DNA of 64,000 nucleotides from Myxacorys almedinensis A (GTDB lineage: Bacteria > Cyanobacteriota > Cyanobacteriia > Leptolyngbyales > Leptolyngbyaceae): positions 149,487-213,486 of the forward strand of contig NZ_WVIE01000007.1 of assembly GCF_010091945.1 (NCBI RefSeq). Direction: 5' to 3'. Below are positions 1 to 9,060 of the stretch, piece after piece. The position numbers and the translations under genes are program-made. Every line of letters begins with the position of its first letter. The first letter of the stretch is position 1. The notes beneath the pieces are model-generated. The model saw nothing but the letters and a program-made list of their open reading frames with translations. It was not told where the DNA came from and searched no databases.

Positions 1-1
1 C

Positions 2-85
2 CTCGAAGTTACGGTTAAGGCAGACTACACGCCCCGGGGCAATGTCCATACCGTGGTTGAAGTCACGCACGCGAAAGCGGTTTAG
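2..85 (+). CDS. C-terminal fragment, probably NADPH-dependent 7-cyano-7-deazaguanine reductase (QueF)
   Basis: Only the last 27 codons are in the window. The frame is open from base 2 and ends at TAG 83-85. The tail reads as a beta-strand-rich end containing the tripeptide-plus motif TPRGNVHT, which resembles the C-terminus of QueF, the preQ0-to-preQ1 reductase of queuosine synthesis. The match is from memory of the family and the fragment is short, so the name is tentative. It points toward kaiC and converges with it. Confidence 0.4.
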   Translation, partial: LEVTVKADYTPRGNVHTVVEVTHAKAV

Positions 86-114
86 GGGGGCGAGCGACGA
101 AGGATGGGATAACG

Positions 115-141
115 CCTGCGATAAACGTCAGCGATCGCAGG
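115..141. repeat. 8-bp inverted repeat between queF-like gene and kaiC
   Basis: CCTGCGAT at 115-122 and ATCGCAGG at 134-141 form a perfect 8-bp stem with an 11-nt loop that contains most of a HIP1 site. It lies between two convergent genes, but there is no T-run on either side, so a rho-independent terminator is not demonstrated. Confidence 0.4.
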
Positions 142-221
142 TGAGGCAGGATGGGTGGAATAGAGCTTTCATCGTTCTACCGCTCCAGCCGCCCCATCCG
201 TGACTAAGACACTCTGCCCAA

Positions 222-1775
222 CTACAACCCGCCTTCTTTAAGACCCTTAGTGATTCGCGATAAGTCGCTTTTTTCATCAACTGCAATGCGCGTTGGCGAG
301 CCGCTAATAATGCGCTCGAAGTTGCGGAACGACTCTTTGATCTGAGGACCTTGGGCATTAATCGTGTACTCTCGAATGCCCTTATCGTGCCAAGAGCCGC
401 GCATTTTAAACACATTGAGGGCGCGAGACATCTCTCCCCGAATTTCTACGTATTGCAGCATCAAAATAGTATCCGTAATCGTAGAAATGTGGGAATCGGT
501 GATCGAATGCGATCCCATAAACTGGTCGGTTGTGTTGGTGAAGAAGCCGGTAATTTCTTCTTGTTTGGCAAAGCCAGTCACGCCAATGACAAACTGACGA
601 AATGCATTGTTGCTTACCCCCCGCGCCAGGGCAGATAGAGAATCGATCGCAATCCGAGAGGGCTTAAATTCGGCAATTTCAGACTTAATAATCTGTAAAT
701 GATCCTCTAGCCCCGCCGATTCTGGATAGGCGCAAATGATCCGGAGTACCCCTTTTTGCTCTAAGTCTTCAAAGTCGATGCCCCACGAGTAAGCGTTGCG
801 CGACAGTTGGGCGCGAGATTCTTCGTAGGCAAACAAAACGGCGCGATCGCCCCGGGCGCAGGCTTCTTGCAAGAACTTGCTGACCAACAGTGTTTTGCCG
901 GTTCCGGTAGCGCCGGTTGCCAAAATGATCGAATCTTTGAAAAAGCCGCCGCCGCACATTTCATCAAGCGTGGCGACTCCCGAAGAGACTCTCACGTTAG
1001 ACGATCGCTGAGTCAGGCGCATTGCCCCCAACGGAAAGATATTAATGCCCTGGTTGGTAATGGTGAAGGGATATTCCCCTTTCATGTGGGTTGTGCCGCG
1101 CAGCTTTAAAATTTCGATCGTGCGACGGCGACGTTCTCCTTCTAAAACATTTCGCACGATCGCCACATTATCTGATACAAATTCTTCTACCCCAAACCGA
1201 GCGACTGGCCCATACTCATCGACTCGTTCTGTGGTCATCACCGTGGTTGCCCCGATCTGCTTGAGCCGTGCCACGAGCCGGAAAATTTCTCGCCGCACCA
1301 CTGAGGCTGCCTCATACTGCTGAAACACGGCGGTGACTGAATCGATCGAGACGCGCTTGGCTTTATATTTGCGGATGGCATACTGAATTCGCTCGATCAG
1401 GGCAGACAGATCAAAATTCCCCACGACATCTTGCCCTTCTGGGTCAGGAGAGGCATCTAAAATAAACAACTTGCCTTCATCGACCAACTGTTGCAGATCC
1501 CACCCAAAGCTAAAGGCGTTTTTAATCACATCTGCCGGAGATTCTTCAAACGTTACAAAAACTCCTGGTTCGTCAAATTGAGTGATTCCGTGATAGAGAA
1601 ACTGCACAGCAAGGAGGGTTTTTCCAGTTCCGGAGGTGCCGCTCACGAGTGTGGTTCGCCCTACAGGTAAACCTCCATGACTAATGTCATCGAAGCCCTC
1701 AATCATCGTCCTAATTTTTTGAACGCCGGTCACTCCTGATTGATTACGAAGATCGGTCTGATTAATCGAATTCAT
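222..1775 (-). CDS. kaiC: Circadian clock ATPase/autokinase KaiC
   Basis: KaiC is the hexameric, double-RecA-fold core of the cyanobacterial oscillator; it hydrolyses ATP and autophosphorylates under KaiA and KaiB control. From the ATG at 1775 the protein has 517 aa, close to the 519 aa of the Synechococcus elongatus protein. With this start the key residues fall at the canonical numbers: Walker A motifs GTSGTGKT (46-53) and GATGTGKT (288-295), catalytic glutamates E77/E78 in CI and E318/E319 in CII, and phosphorylation sites S431/T432 in the ISTITD motif. The C-terminal A-loop/tail (SGSPTRIAVDEKS) that binds KaiA is present. A TTG five codons upstream (1790) is open, but the numbering favours the ATG. 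It is the last gene of kaiABC, 126 bp after kaiB. Confidence 0.99.
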   Translation of the reverse strand: MNSINQTDLRNQSGVTGVQKIRTMIEGFDDISHGGLPVGRTTLVSGTSGTGKTLLAVQFLYHGITQFDEPGVFVTFEESPADVIKNAFSFGWDLQQLVDEGKLFILDASPDPEGQDVVGNFDLSALIERIQYAIRKYKAKRVSIDSVTAVFQQYEAASVVRREIFRLVARLKQIGATTVMTTERVDEYGPVARFGVEEFVSDNVAIVRNVLEGERRRRTIEILKLRGTTHMKGEYPFTITNQGINIFPLGAMRLTQRSSNVRVSSGVATLDEMCGGGFFKDSIILATGATGTGKTLLVSKFLQEACARGDRAVLFAYEESRAQLSRNAYSWGIDFEDLEQKGVLRIICAYPESAGLEDHLQIIKSEIAEFKPSRIAIDSLSALARGVSNNAFRQFVIGVTGFAKQEEITGFFTNTTDQFMGSHSITDSHISTITDTILMLQYVEIRGEMSRALNVFKMRGSWHDKGIREYTINAQGPQIKESFRNFERIISGSPTRIAVDEKSDLSRITKGLKEGGL

Positions 1776-1901
1776 AAGTGTAGTTATCAAACATGCGGAG
1801 CTAGGCTCCTGGAATTGAGGGCTAAACCTGTTATATTTTTACACTGAATCTAGTTCAAAACTTAACCAATTGAGGCATTACGGTAAATTTGCGACTCCGT
1901 T

Positions 1902-2216
1902 TTATCCTTCCATTTCCTCTTCACGCAATTCTTCATACAGCAGATCAAGACCAATCAATACTTTTTCTCGATCGGAAAGATCGCCAATGATTCGACGCAC
2001 TGGAGGCGGCAAAATTTTCGCCAGTGTGGGTGTTGCCAGGATTTTATCTTCCTCAGCAAGTTGAGGATTTTTAAGAACATCAATGACTTTTAATGCGTAG
2101 ACACCTTGAAACTCTTTTTCAAGAATGTTGTTGAGAGTCTTTAAAGCGCGGATTGAGTTTGGCGTGTTTCCTGCCACGTACAGTTTTAGAACGTAAGTTT
2201 TCCGTAGTGGACTCAT
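1902..2216 (-). CDS. kaiB: Circadian clock protein KaiB
   Basis: KaiB is the small thioredoxin-like, fold-switching clock protein that binds the KaiC CI ring and sequesters KaiA. The ORF is 104 aa and starts at ATG with the family pattern [16 protein letters not shown], followed by [23 protein letters not shown], whose conserved segment begins about residue 61 and includes the cis-proline region of the fold switch. The acidic C-terminal tail ([10 protein letters not shown]) is typical. It lies between kaiA (181 bp upstream) and kaiC. In other cyanobacteria kaiBC have their own promoter, and the kaiA-kaiB gap is large enough for one, but no motif was resolved here. Confidence 0.98.
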   Translation of the reverse strand: MSPLRKTYVLKLYVAGNTPNSIRALKTLNNILEKEFQGVYALKVIDVLKNPQLAEEDKILATPTLAKILPPPVRRIIGDLSDREKVLIGLDLLYEELREEEMEG

Positions 2217-2397
2217 AGTTGACCCTTTTTATCACGAGCGCCTTAAAAGATAAACAAACGATCGATCGGACTAACAATTTGGGATTATAAATTTCCCTAA
2301 CAAATCCCCCTAAATAATTGTAAATGGATTGCCCTCCTCCTGTGAAGCTTTGCAAACCTGCGCTTTTTGGACACCCCAAACCACGGCAGCGGCTCTA

Positions 2398-3300
2398 TTA
2401 CTCACGGGGAACGGCTCGTCGATACATTTCGCACAAATGCGCGATCGCATCAATCAAGGTCAACCGATAGTCGAGTAAGATTTCCTCGCTTCGCCCTTCT
2501 AATTTTAGCTGTTTAGAAAACTCATCCATGAGTTCCATATGAATCTCTACGATTTGCGCTACTGGAACGTCGGCAAAAAACATAAGATTGACGAAATTAT
2601 CGACCCGTTGGTTGAGTTCGGCATCTCCATCAAAGTACGTCAAGATAATGGCTCGGTAGTCTTTTCGTACTTGAGCCATCAGCGTGTGGCGATCGCGGGG
2701 AGATAAGTGCCGCAAAAAGTCTTTGGGATTGCGTTTGTAGTAGACTCCCAAATAGCCCAATCGTGCTTTAAGCTTGTCGGTGAGCCGCTGCTGTTGCAGC
2801 ATTAAAAAGTTTTGTGTGGTTAGACGATCCTCTGGGTCATCGGCGGTTGAGGGAGCGTTGGGCAACTGACACGATGGCGAGAGCTTGAGAAATGCCGCGA
2901 TCGCAGCCTCGACCTGCTCAGCCATCTGCGTTTGCCCTGCCAGCGAGACTCGAATTTCTGCCGTGTGGTAGAGCACCGTTGCTGGGGTCTGGTTGGGAGG
3001 GGGAGTTGTTGCACCGTCTTGAGCCTCGGCGTCAAGAATAATAGCGGGTAACAGGGTTGCCTGAGCTTGAAGCCAATTGATAAGCTGAGGCAGCATTTGC
3101 CCGTCTTGCAATATTAGGCAGTCAATCTGCTGTTTCTCGCGATCGATTACATCAAAAAACTCGTCGTTGGTGCAGGGTTGGGCAACCGTAAACCGCTCAC
3201 CCTCAAACATAGACACCAGCGATCGCGTCAATGCTAAAGAGTGGACAAAAACACAAATAAAGAGTTGTGGGCGGCTAGGCAAATAAGATGAAGCGGTCAA
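2398..3300 (-). CDS. kaiA: Circadian clock protein KaiA
   Basis: KaiA stimulates KaiC autophosphorylation by binding the KaiC C-terminal tails. The protein is 300 aa, of full-length class. It has an N-terminal pseudo-receiver-like domain (about 10-140, with the segment QQIDCLILQD), a variable linker, and the conserved C-terminal dimerisation/KaiC-binding domain from about residue 171 (LGYLGVYYKRNPKDFLRHL, then DNFVNLMFFADVPVAQIVEI, VEIHMELMDEF and ILLDYRLTLIDAIAHL). No ATG exists at the N-terminus in this frame. The start is TTG at 3300, or another TTG six codons on; the next ATG would delete the start of the pseudo-receiver. Upstream lies a 586-bp gap shared with the divergent hybrid kinase. 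Confidence 0.96.
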   Translation of the reverse strand: MTASSYLPSRPQLFICVFVHSLALTRSLVSMFEGERFTVAQPCTNDEFFDVIDREKQQIDCLILQDGQMLPQLINWLQAQATLLPAIILDAEAQDGATTPPPNQTPATVLYHTAEIRVSLAGQTQMAEQVEAAIAAFLKLSPSCQLPNAPSTADDPEDRLTTQNFLMLQQQRLTDKLKARLGYLGVYYKRNPKDFLRHLSPRDRHTLMAQVRKDYRAIILTYFDGDAELNQRVDNFVNLMFFADVPVAQIVEIHMELMDEFSKQLKLEGRSEEILLDYRLTLIDAIAHLCEMYRRAVPRE

Positions 3301-3886
3301 GGCTGAGTAACCCTGTAAACTAACGTAAAACCAACGGCAAAAAAGCTTAAATCACAAATTGTATAGAGAATGGCTAACCTAAACTTGATGGATAAGAGAA
3401 CGAAACGCCTTGATTGGGTCTAGTGTTCGGCATCTTCTAGGTTGGGTGCCACCGATGGTGAACGGATGAACGACTAACACAGCAAATGGCTGTAAAGCAG
3501 TGGAAATAGAACTCTTTCTAGGGTAAACGATTTGCTGAAAGATTTAATGATTACTTCAACTTTACTGCACATCGTTCACTATAATAATAAGTCTTAAAGA
3601 AGCATTTCCGCCTGAAAAACGGGGGTCAACCGTTTCTTAAAGCAAATAAGATTTCTACCGTAAATCAAGGTAAGCAAAATCAAGAGCAAATTTTAAGATA
3701 AGCGCCCTTACTAATTATAGGCTTCATCTTTTAGCAGGTTTTGTACCCAGGCTTTGTAATGGTGTTGCTGGTAGCACTTTTCCTTGACTTTAGTTGATGC
3801 ACAGAAGTTGATGACACAGAATTATTAACAGCCGATTCCCATGTAACATTGGCGCTCTCGACGGTTAGCTTTGCGGCAGATTTCCT
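3301..3886. other. Intergenic region between divergent kaiA and hybrid kinase
   Basis: 586 bp, AT-rich, without a convincing gene. It must hold the promoters for kaiA (leftward) and the kinase (rightward). A 6-bp inverted repeat, AAACGG at 3617-3622 and CCGTTT at 3630-3635, is the only small symmetrical element noticed. Promoter boxes could not be assigned with confidence. Confidence 0.6.
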
Positions 3887-6800
3887 ATGGACATACTCGA
3901 CGCCAAATTCTGTGATTTTACTGAGCCTGCCGTAACCTGTTTTGCCTCGGCAACCCTTGCGATCGCGGTAGGCTTGCTCGATCATCCGGGGGGCGCTACC
4001 CGGAGTGATATGCCCCCCGATCGGATCGTGGTGATTGACGAGGCGCACTATCCGATTGGGCTGATCCACAGCCGCCAACTTTTCCCGTTTTTGGGGCAAG
4101 CTGCCTATGCCGATCAGCCGATCGCAGATCTGCTAGAAATTGATGCCTTGCCCTGTGTTCTCCACGATCAGCCGTTGACCCACTATGCCGCCGAATTGCT
4201 CTATTCATCGGTGCGGTTTTGGGCAGTGATCAGCAGTGAAGGAAAATATTTAGGTTTAGTTGATACGTTCTATTTACGAAAGTTTGTGGCGCTATCTGCA
4301 ACAGGTGCGGCGGATGAACCCCTGTTCAAGGCTCCCTACGGCGAGATGGGGGCAGAGCGCCCTTCTCTAGAAGTTGCCAAAGCAACAGCGATCGCGAAGT
4401 CCTCTGAGTTGCTTTGGCATTATGTCAAGGCAGAGAGCACCCCTGAACGGGCTGAACTGCCGTCAGACATGCTGCGGCTCAAGCAGCAGTTGCGTCTTCA
4501 GATTGAGCAGTTTCGGACTCAGATTCGTCGGTCTTCGCTGCCCTCATCGGGCGATCCATCGATCACGGCACTGCGATCGCTGATGCAATGTTTAGAGCGC
4601 TTACCACTACCGCTCATGCTGCAAACTACAGCAGGCAATGTGGTGGCTCGAAACGTTCACTGGCAAGACCAATTGGGCGATCTAGTCGATCCGGGCTGGG
4701 TGCAGCGTGAGGCAGCCGCCGTCCTAGAATATGCGATGCCGCCCCCCGAACCGTCGCTCGATCGCGCCCCCCTAGAAAGCACTGTTAGTCATGCTGACCC
4801 GTTTGAGCCGCCGCTTGCCATCAGTTCGTGCCAGGTGGGGGCAACGCCTGACACATGCATTTGCGTCTGCCCGTTGAAAAATGGGCAAGAACGAATTATT
4901 CAGTTTATTAAAATTCCCCTGGGCGGCTTGTTTACCGAGTCCGATGTTTCGATGGTTGGGTCTGCGCCGTCTTGGTTAGAGTCCCCCTTTAGGCTGGCAA
5001 CGCTAGACAGCACCCAAGAGCCATCGGCGCACCCCCCCGGAAAGCCGATGCCAGAGGAGGATTTGTGGCTGGTTTTGGCGCAAGATGTCACCGAACAGCA
5101 CCAGCTTACGAGAGAATTGGCGGCAAAAAATGCGGATTTGGTGCATCTCAATCGGCTCAAGGATGAGTTTTTAGCCTGCATCAGCCACGAATTGCGAACG
5201 CCGCTCACGGCGGTGCTGGGTTTGTCGAGTTTGCTCAAAGATCAGTTGTCGGGGTCGCTCAATGAGCGGCAGGTGCGCTATGCCCACCTGATCCACCGCA
5301 GCGGACGCCATTTGATGACGATCGTCAACGATATTCTCGATCTGACCCGCATGGAGACGGGGCAATTAGAGTTAGCGATCGAACCTGTGACCATCGCAAC
5401 GGTGTGCGATCGCGCCTTCGAGCAAGCCCAGCAACTTTATCTTGAAGAACAGCAAGAACAGCAGGTAACCTCAGATCTGGTGAGCCAACTTCCTCACTTT
5501 AGTTGCCTTCTCGAACCTGGGTTGGAAACCCTAGTTGCTGACGAACAGCGGCTCCGCCAGATGTTGGTTCACCTCCTCTCCAACGCACTCAAGTTTACCG
5601 ACGCAACGGGGCGCATCGGCTTGAATGTGGGTCTTTGGGAAGGCTGGGTGGCGTTTACCGTGTGGGATACCGGAATTGGCATTCCAGCAGAAAAACAGCA
5701 TTTGATTTTTCAGAAGTTTCAGCAGCTTGAAAACCCCCTGACGCGCCGCTTTGAGGGGGCAGGGCTGGGATTGGTGCTGACGCAGCGGTTGGCGCGGCTC
5801 CATGGCGGTGATGTTTCGTTTACATCCAAAGAGCATCAGGGCAGCCAGTTTACCCTCTTGCTGCCGCCCCTGCCGCCGCAGCCCACGCTGACCCTCGGCG
5901 GTCTGACTCGTCCTGCCTCGGAAAACCGATTGGTGCTGATTGTGGAAGCGGTGGTGCGATCGCTCGAAAATCTCGGCGAACAGCTTGGGGAACTGGGCTA
6001 TCGCTTTGTGGTGGCTCGATCGGGAACAGAGGCGGTAGAAAAAGCCCGGCGCTTGCAGCCCTGTGCGGTATTCCTCAATCCCCTCTTACCTGCCTTGTCG
6101 GGGTGGGATGTGCTGACGCTGCTCAAAGCCGACGCTCAGACGCGGGGCATTCCGGTGATTGTGATGGGAACCCGCAGCGATCGCGCCCATGCCTACCGCA
6201 ATCAGGCGGATGGCTTTTTGAGTTTGCCGATCGCCAAAAAGCCGCTCAAGCAAGTGCTCAGCCAATTTACCGAAGCAGAATCGGCACCTGACACAGCCGA
6301 TTCTGAGACAAGCCTAGTTGTGCTGCGTATCAGCCCAATGCGTTACAGCGATCGCGATCGCTTGGGGAATGACGCGACGATCGATCTCAATGCCTTGCTC
6401 CACAGCCAAAATTATCGCGTCCTCGAAGCCGATGACCTGGAGCAAGCTGAGCTTCTCGCCCAGGTTTGGAAACCCAATGTGGTGGTGCTCGATCCAGCAA
6501 TGCCCGATCCGAGTGGCTATCTTAAGCTGTTGGGAGAGCGATCGTTTCTGGTCTCGTTGCCGATTGTGACGCTAGATGTGGCAACGACTCAGGCCGCCAA
6601 TCAGGTGTCGGGGCTGACGGTGTTTCCCTGTCTGGCACCTCTAGTTGAGCAATCGGTGGCGGCGGGGCAGTCGGAAACGTCGGCGTTGCTGCAAGTGATT
6701 CAGGTGGCGGCGGGGTTTGCGTGGCGTCCGTTGGTGCTGGCGATCGATTCTGCAAAGATCATCAATTCTGAAGCTCATCACAAAGAGTCTGAGTGGCTGC

Positions 6801-7147
6801 AAGCGCTGATGCAGTATCTTCAGATGGCAGGATTTCGGGGAATGGTGGCGCGATCGCACTCAGAAGCGATGCAAAAGCTGCAAACCCAAAGTGTCGATTT
6901 GCTGTTGGTTTATTGGCGCGAAACCGAGTTGGATGAGTCGAGCCGCGATGTGCTGAATGCGTTGAAAAATCTGCCCAACAAGCCGCCTGTTCTCGTCATT
7001 GATCATTACTCCACGCCAGAACGAAACCGCTCAAACCTGCTGGAAGATGAAGTCTTTGCCTTGCTCAATAGCCTTTCTACCCAAACGCTGCCGCCGCTGC
7101 CGATGGAAGAGTTGCTCAGCCAAATCAACCAAATTCTGACCCATTAA
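3887..7147 (+). CDS. Hybrid sensor histidine kinase: CBS pair, HisKA-HATPase, three receiver-like domains (two degenerate)
   Basis: Predicted cytoplasmic 1086-aa kinase with no membrane segment. Residues about 1-135 look like a CBS pair (ligand or nucleotide sensing). A low-complexity/PAS-like middle follows. The HisKA box FLACISHELRTPLT has phospho-acceptor His434, and a HATPase domain carries the N-box SNALKF and the motifs DTGIGIP and GAGLGL. Three receiver-like modules come after. Module 1 has Asn731 (VFLNPLLP) where the phospho-Asp should be. Module 2 keeps Asp869 (VVLDPAMP). Module 3 has Tyr1009 (LLVYWRE). Modules 1 and 3 are therefore probably pseudo-receivers. The gene is divergent from kaiA, which suggests a clock input/output role by position only; it is not SasA (no KaiB-like N-terminus). 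Confidence 0.93.
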   Translation: MDILDAKFCDFTEPAVTCFASATLAIAVGLLDHPGGATRSDMPPDRIVVIDEAHYPIGLIHSRQLFPFLGQAAYADQPIADLLEIDALPCVLHDQPLTHYAAELLYSSVRFWAVISSEGKYLGLVDTFYLRKFVALSATGAADEPLFKAPYGEMGAERPSLEVAKATAIAKSSELLWHYVKAESTPERAELPSDMLRLKQQLRLQIEQFRTQIRRSSLPSSGDPSITALRSLMQCLERLPLPLMLQTTAGNVVARNVHWQDQLGDLVDPGWVQREAAAVLEYAMPPPEPSLDRAPLESTVSHADPFEPPLAISSCQVGATPDTCICVCPLKNGQERIIQFIKIPLGGLFTESDVSMVGSAPSWLESPFRLATLDSTQEPSAHPPGKPMPEEDLWLVLAQDVTEQHQLTRELAAKNADLVHLNRLKDEFLACISHELRTPLTAVLGLSSLLKDQLSGSLNERQVRYAHLIHRSGRHLMTIVNDILDLTRMETGQLELAIEPVTIATVCDRAFEQAQQLYLEEQQEQQVTSDLVSQLPHFSCLLEPGLETLVADEQRLRQMLVHLLSNALKFTDATGRIGLNVGLWEGWVAFTVWDTGIGIPAEKQHLIFQKFQQLENPLTRRFEGAGLGLVLTQRLARLHGGDVSFTSKEHQGSQFTLLLPPLPPQPTLTLGGLTRPASENRLVLIVEAVVRSLENLGEQLGELGYRFVVARSGTEAVEKARRLQPCAVFLNPLLPALSGWDVLTLLKADAQTRGIPVIVMGTRSDRAHAYRNQADGFLSLPIAKKPLKQVLSQFTEAESAPDTADSETSLVVLRISPMRYSDRDRLGNDATIDLNALLHSQNYRVLEADDLEQAELLAQVWKPNVVVLDPAMPDPSGYLKLLGERSFLVSLPIVTLDVATTQAANQVSGLTVFPCLAPLVEQSVAAGQSETSALLQVIQVAAGFAWRPLVLAIDSAKIINSEAHHKESEWLQALMQYLQMAGFRGMVARSHSEAMQKLQTQSVDLLLVYWRETELDESSRDVLNALKNLPNKPPVLVIDHYSTPERNRSNLLEDEVFALLNSLSTQTLPPLPMEELLSQINQILTH

Positions 7148-7203
7148 CCGTAAATCTGCGGCGTGCTCGCGCGCTTTAAAGAATCTGACGATCGAAACGC
7201 TGA

Positions 7204-7950
7204 TTATGCTGCCGCGAGAAACTTGAGATAGGCATCTGTGAGGTCTTTTACGGCTAATTCGTAAAATTGCTGCCCGTGTTCTGGCGTTGCCAACGCAGGA
7301 TTTGACCCCATCCGACCATCAGGATAGCGGCGGCGAAAATCGATCGATCCATAAATCTGACGATCGCGCGATACGCCCTCATCCAACAGCGTATGTTTGA
7401 TCGATTCTGGATAGAGATACTGCGTCAGCGCCACTTCGCTCGGCGTTGCGTGGGAGCCTTCTTGGTCGCCATACAACTGTTTCGCCAGTTGATACACCGA
7501 ACTGCACATATACCAGTTACTCACTTGACAGTGCACCAAGTGGCTCTCTGGAATGCCGATATCTGCTAAATGGGCGTAAGTTTCAGAAAACGCGGCTTTG
7601 AGTGTTGCCACGTTGCCGCCATGCCCATTGATAAAGAAGAATTTGCGAAATCCAGCTTTTGCCAGAGAGGTGAGATAGTCTCGAATCATCAGAATCATCG
7701 TGCTGGGGCGGAGGCTGATGCTGCCTGGAAATGCCGTGTGATGCAGCGCCATGCCGACCTGGATCGGCGGTGCCACGATCGCATCGGCTATCTCCCCAAC
7801 CCTGCGTGCGATCGCGTCTGCACAAATCGCATCGGTGCCAATCAACCCGGTAGGACCGTGCTGTTCAGTCGAGCCGATGGGCAAAATAATGCCTCTAGAG
7901 CGATCGAGGTAAGCTTCAACGTCGTGCCAAGTACTGAGATGGAGCAACAT
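7204..7950 (-). CDS. Creatininase-family metal-dependent amidohydrolase
   Basis: 248 aa, typical length for the creatinine amidohydrolase family (creatininase, MftE, formamide hydrolases in flavin/F420-related pathways). Metal-ligand motifs are visible in order: LPIGSTEQHGP (E29, H31), GTDAICADAIA (D40), FINGHGGN (H110) and DQEGSHATPSE (E164, H167). No signal peptide is seen, so it is predicted cytoplasmic. The actual substrate cannot be told; cyanobacteria commonly carry such a gene of unknown role. It converges with the hybrid kinase, 56 bp away, and has no obvious operon partner. Confidence 0.92.
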   Translation of the reverse strand: MLLHLSTWHDVEAYLDRSRGIILPIGSTEQHGPTGLIGTDAICADAIARRVGEIADAIVAPPIQVGMALHHTAFPGSISLRPSTMILMIRDYLTSLAKAGFRKFFFINGHGGNVATLKAAFSETYAHLADIGIPESHLVHCQVSNWYMCSSVYQLAKQLYGDQEGSHATPSEVALTQYLYPESIKHTLLDEGVSRDRQIYGSIDFRRRYPDGRMGSNPALATPEHGQQFYELAVKDLTDAYLKFLAAA

Positions 7951-8063
7951 AAGCAGGGAGTGAGGTCGGGGTTAATTTTTCACCAGACGTGAACAGGAGA
8001 TCTCCGTCCGGTACGCTAAGACGTTATCATTTTCAGTATTGATGGTGCTGAGAAAGGCGATCC

Positions 8064-8948
8064 TTGAAGCATCTTAATTTAGGCACTGTTTTAGGCACTG
8101 TGGACTTAAACCAAGTATTCAAAACTCCCAATCCTGTCATTGGCGTCGTGCATTTGTTGCCGTTGCCCTCCTCTCCGCGTTGGGGTGGCAGCTTAAAAGC
8201 CGTTATTGACCGAGCAGAGCAAGAAGCGACGGCTCTAGCGGCAGGCGGCGTCGATGGCATGATTATAGAAAACTTTTTTGATGCCCCTTTTCCCAAAGAT
8301 CAAGTTGATCCGGCGGTCGTCAGCGCGATGACTGTGGTAGTGCAACGGCTAAAGCACCTCGTCACCCTTCCCATCGGGCTAAATGTTTTGCGAAACGATG
8401 CCCGGAGTGCCCTTGCGATCGCGGCGTGTGTGCAAGCCCAGTTTATCCGCGTCAATGTCTGGACGGGCATTATGGCAACCGATCAAGGCTTGATCGAAGG
8501 ACGCGCCCACGAGCTAATGCGCTATCGCCGCGAGTTGGGCAGCGATGTCAAAATCATGGCAGATGTGCTGGTTAAACATGCTCGTCCTCTGGGGTCGATC
8601 AATCTCACAACTGCTGTGCAAGACACGATCGAGCGCGGCTTAGCCGATGCGGTGATATTGTCGGGGTGGGCAACGGGCAGCCCAACGAGCCGAGAAGACT
8701 TGGAACTTGCCAGCGCTGCCGCCAACGGAACCCCAGTTTTTATTGGCAGTGGAGCCGACTGGGAAAATATTCCTGACCTGATGCAAGCGGCAGATGGCGT
8801 GATTGTCTCCAGTTCGCTCAAGCGCCAAGGCAAACGCGACAACCCAATCGATCCGATTCGCGTCAGTCGCTTTGTTGAAGCGGCTCGTCGGAGTGCTCCA
8901 TCAAAGAAATCAGCAACATCGGTTTCTTCGATCAAACTGCATTCATAA
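8064..8948 (+). CDS. btpA: BtpA-family photosystem I biogenesis protein
   Basis: BtpA is a thylakoid-associated TIM-barrel-like protein needed to stabilise PSI reaction-centre proteins in Synechocystis. The sequence matches the family throughout: PVIGVVHLLPLPSSPRWGG near the N-terminus, then GVDGMIIENFFDAPF, FIRVNVWTG, MADVLVKHARPL and ADAVILSGWATG. The start is uncertain. TTG at 8064 has a Shine-Dalgarno-like AAAGG six to seven bases upstream and gives 294 aa. GTG at 8100 gives MDLNQVFKTPNP, closer to typical family starts, but has a poor RBS. A 12-bp tandem duplication (8078-8101) lies exactly between the two options. Confidence 0.93.
   Translation: MKHLNLGTVLGTVDLNQVFKTPNPVIGVVHLLPLPSSPRWGGSLKAVIDRAEQEATALAAGGVDGMIIENFFDAPFPKDQVDPAVVSAMTVVVQRLKHLVTLPIGLNVLRNDARSALAIAACVQAQFIRVNVWTGIMATDQGLIEGRAHELMRYRRELGSDVKIMADVLVKHARPLGSINLTTAVQDTIERGLADAVILSGWATGSPTSREDLELASAAANGTPVFIGSGADWENIPDLMQAADGVIVSSSLKRQGKRDNPIDPIRVSRFVEAARRSAPSKKSATSVSSIKLHS
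8078..8101. repeat. 12-bp tandem duplication at the btpA start
   Basis: TTTAGGCACTGT is present twice, back to back (8078-8089 and 8090-8101), perfectly matched. The second copy ends inside the alternative GTG start codon of btpA. Confidence 0.9.
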
Positions 8949-8971
8949 AGGTGAGACAAGGTTCAGAAGGC

Positions 8972-9008
8972 AATGTTCGGTTAAAAATGTTCGGTTAAAA
9001 ATGTTCGG
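8972..9008. repeat. 14-bp tandem repeat downstream of btpA
   Basis: AATGTTCGGTTAAA occurs at 8972-8985 and 8986-8999, followed by a partial third copy AATGTTCGG at 9000-9008, all exact. It sits just after the btpA stop codon in a convergent gap; no terminator is evident. Confidence 0.92.
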
Positions 9009-9060
9009 AACGTGAAACCATGTTGAGCAGGCGGAGAACCATCAGTCGTTGCTGCGGTTG

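Noticed and set aside
3617..3635. 6-bp inverted repeat upstream of kaiA as a terminator or operator
   Set aside because: Too short, no T-run and no known clock operator resemblance.
3731..4099. 122-codon minus-strand frame overlapping the kinase start
   Set aside because: It lies antisense to the start of a well-supported kinase gene, has no family features, and its composition looks like a shadow frame.
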